Below are positions 32,456 to 32,607 of a stretch of 32,607 nucleotides of DNA, piece by piece; position 1 is the stretch's first letter, and each line of letters begins with the position of its first letter. The DNA is from CAITSH01 sp945892985 (lineage in GTDB: Bacteria; Pseudomonadota; Gammaproteobacteria; Burkholderiales; SG8-39). The stretch lies in NCBI GenBank assembly GCA_945892985.1, contig CAMDDU010000048.1:1-32607 (forward strand), read 5' to 3'. The notes beneath the pieces were generated by a model. That model had not been told where the DNA came from, did not search any database, and saw nothing but the letters and a program-made list of their open reading frames with translations. Made by a program: the position numbers and the translations under genes.

Positions 32456-32607
32456 AACAGGCTCTTCTGCAAATCAAGTGGGTGTTATAGATGGGTGAAT
32501 CGTCTGAAAGCCGCGTGGAATAAGGGTTTGCGGGGTTCGAGAGCATGAAGAAATCTGGCATGATTTACGCATGGCTACCTCTCGACGACTTACCGATCTA
32601 TTCCGTT

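Noticed and set aside
1..32607. CRISPR array, rRNA, riboswitch or retron
   Set aside because: No regularly spaced repeats, no rRNA-like sequence, no reverse transcriptase and no recognisable riboswitch aptamer were seen on either strand.

Overview
The window looks like accessory DNA from a betaproteobacterium, most likely Burkholderiales or a relative. The basis is three Bug-type (tripartite tricarboxylate transporter) periplasmic binding proteins, a GC-rich coding style, a tRNA-Ser insertion site and a P4-type integrase. I could not run a database search, so genus and exact homologues are open.

Layout. A tRNA-Ser(TGA) at 388-475 forms the left edge. Its 3' end (15 bp) recurs at 31963-31977, just upstream of a complete tyrosine integrase (30595-31827). 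A second 22-bp motif that repeats TACCCA is found beside both copies. I read 462-31977 as one integrative element of about 31.5 kb. Its right 7 kb (25.1-31.9 kb) is the mobility and replication part: integrase, AlpA-like excisionase, RepA-like ATPase, XRE regulator, small unknown genes and an orphan recombinase-associated protein. Its left 24.6 kb is catabolic cargo, stitched together with many broken genes.

Cargo block 1 (1.3-5.9 kb): a remnant of an LVIVD-repeat protein; a LysR regulator divergent from a small operon encoding a haem-oxygenase-like diiron enzyme, a [2Fe-2S] ferredoxin and an internally deleted Bug protein; then a broken 3-hydroxyacyl-CoA dehydrogenase cut by an IS4-family relic. 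Block 2 (6.0-13.2 kb): a 4,5-dihydroxyphthalate-decarboxylase-like protein with an apparent ATT start, a cupin, amidohydrolase scraps, a Rieske oxygenase divergent from a TetR regulator, and a complete TRAP transporter (dctPQM). Together these point to uptake and ring hydroxylation of an aromatic acid. The oxygenase reductase is not in the window.

Cargo block 3 (13.2-24.8 kb) is the most coherent. It holds two arylmalonate-decarboxylase/maleate-isomerase-like proteins, a DNA-binding-domain/citrate-synthase-like fusion lacking the catalytic Asp, two Bug proteins, HyuA plus HyuB with a C-terminal CxxC zinc-type extension (acetone/acetophenone-carboxylase-like), a short-chain dehydrogenase and a 3-hydroxyisobutyrate-dehydrogenase-like enzyme. 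Its two divergent promoter regions (15.4 kb and 22.8-23.1 kb) share a near-identical 19-20 bp operator-like sequence, so the four transcription units probably form one regulon whose regulator is not encoded here. I infer a catabolic pathway for an unknown organic acid or ketone; the substrate cannot be told from sequence.

The right flank beyond 31977 carries a small unknown gene and an IS3-family OrfA scrap.
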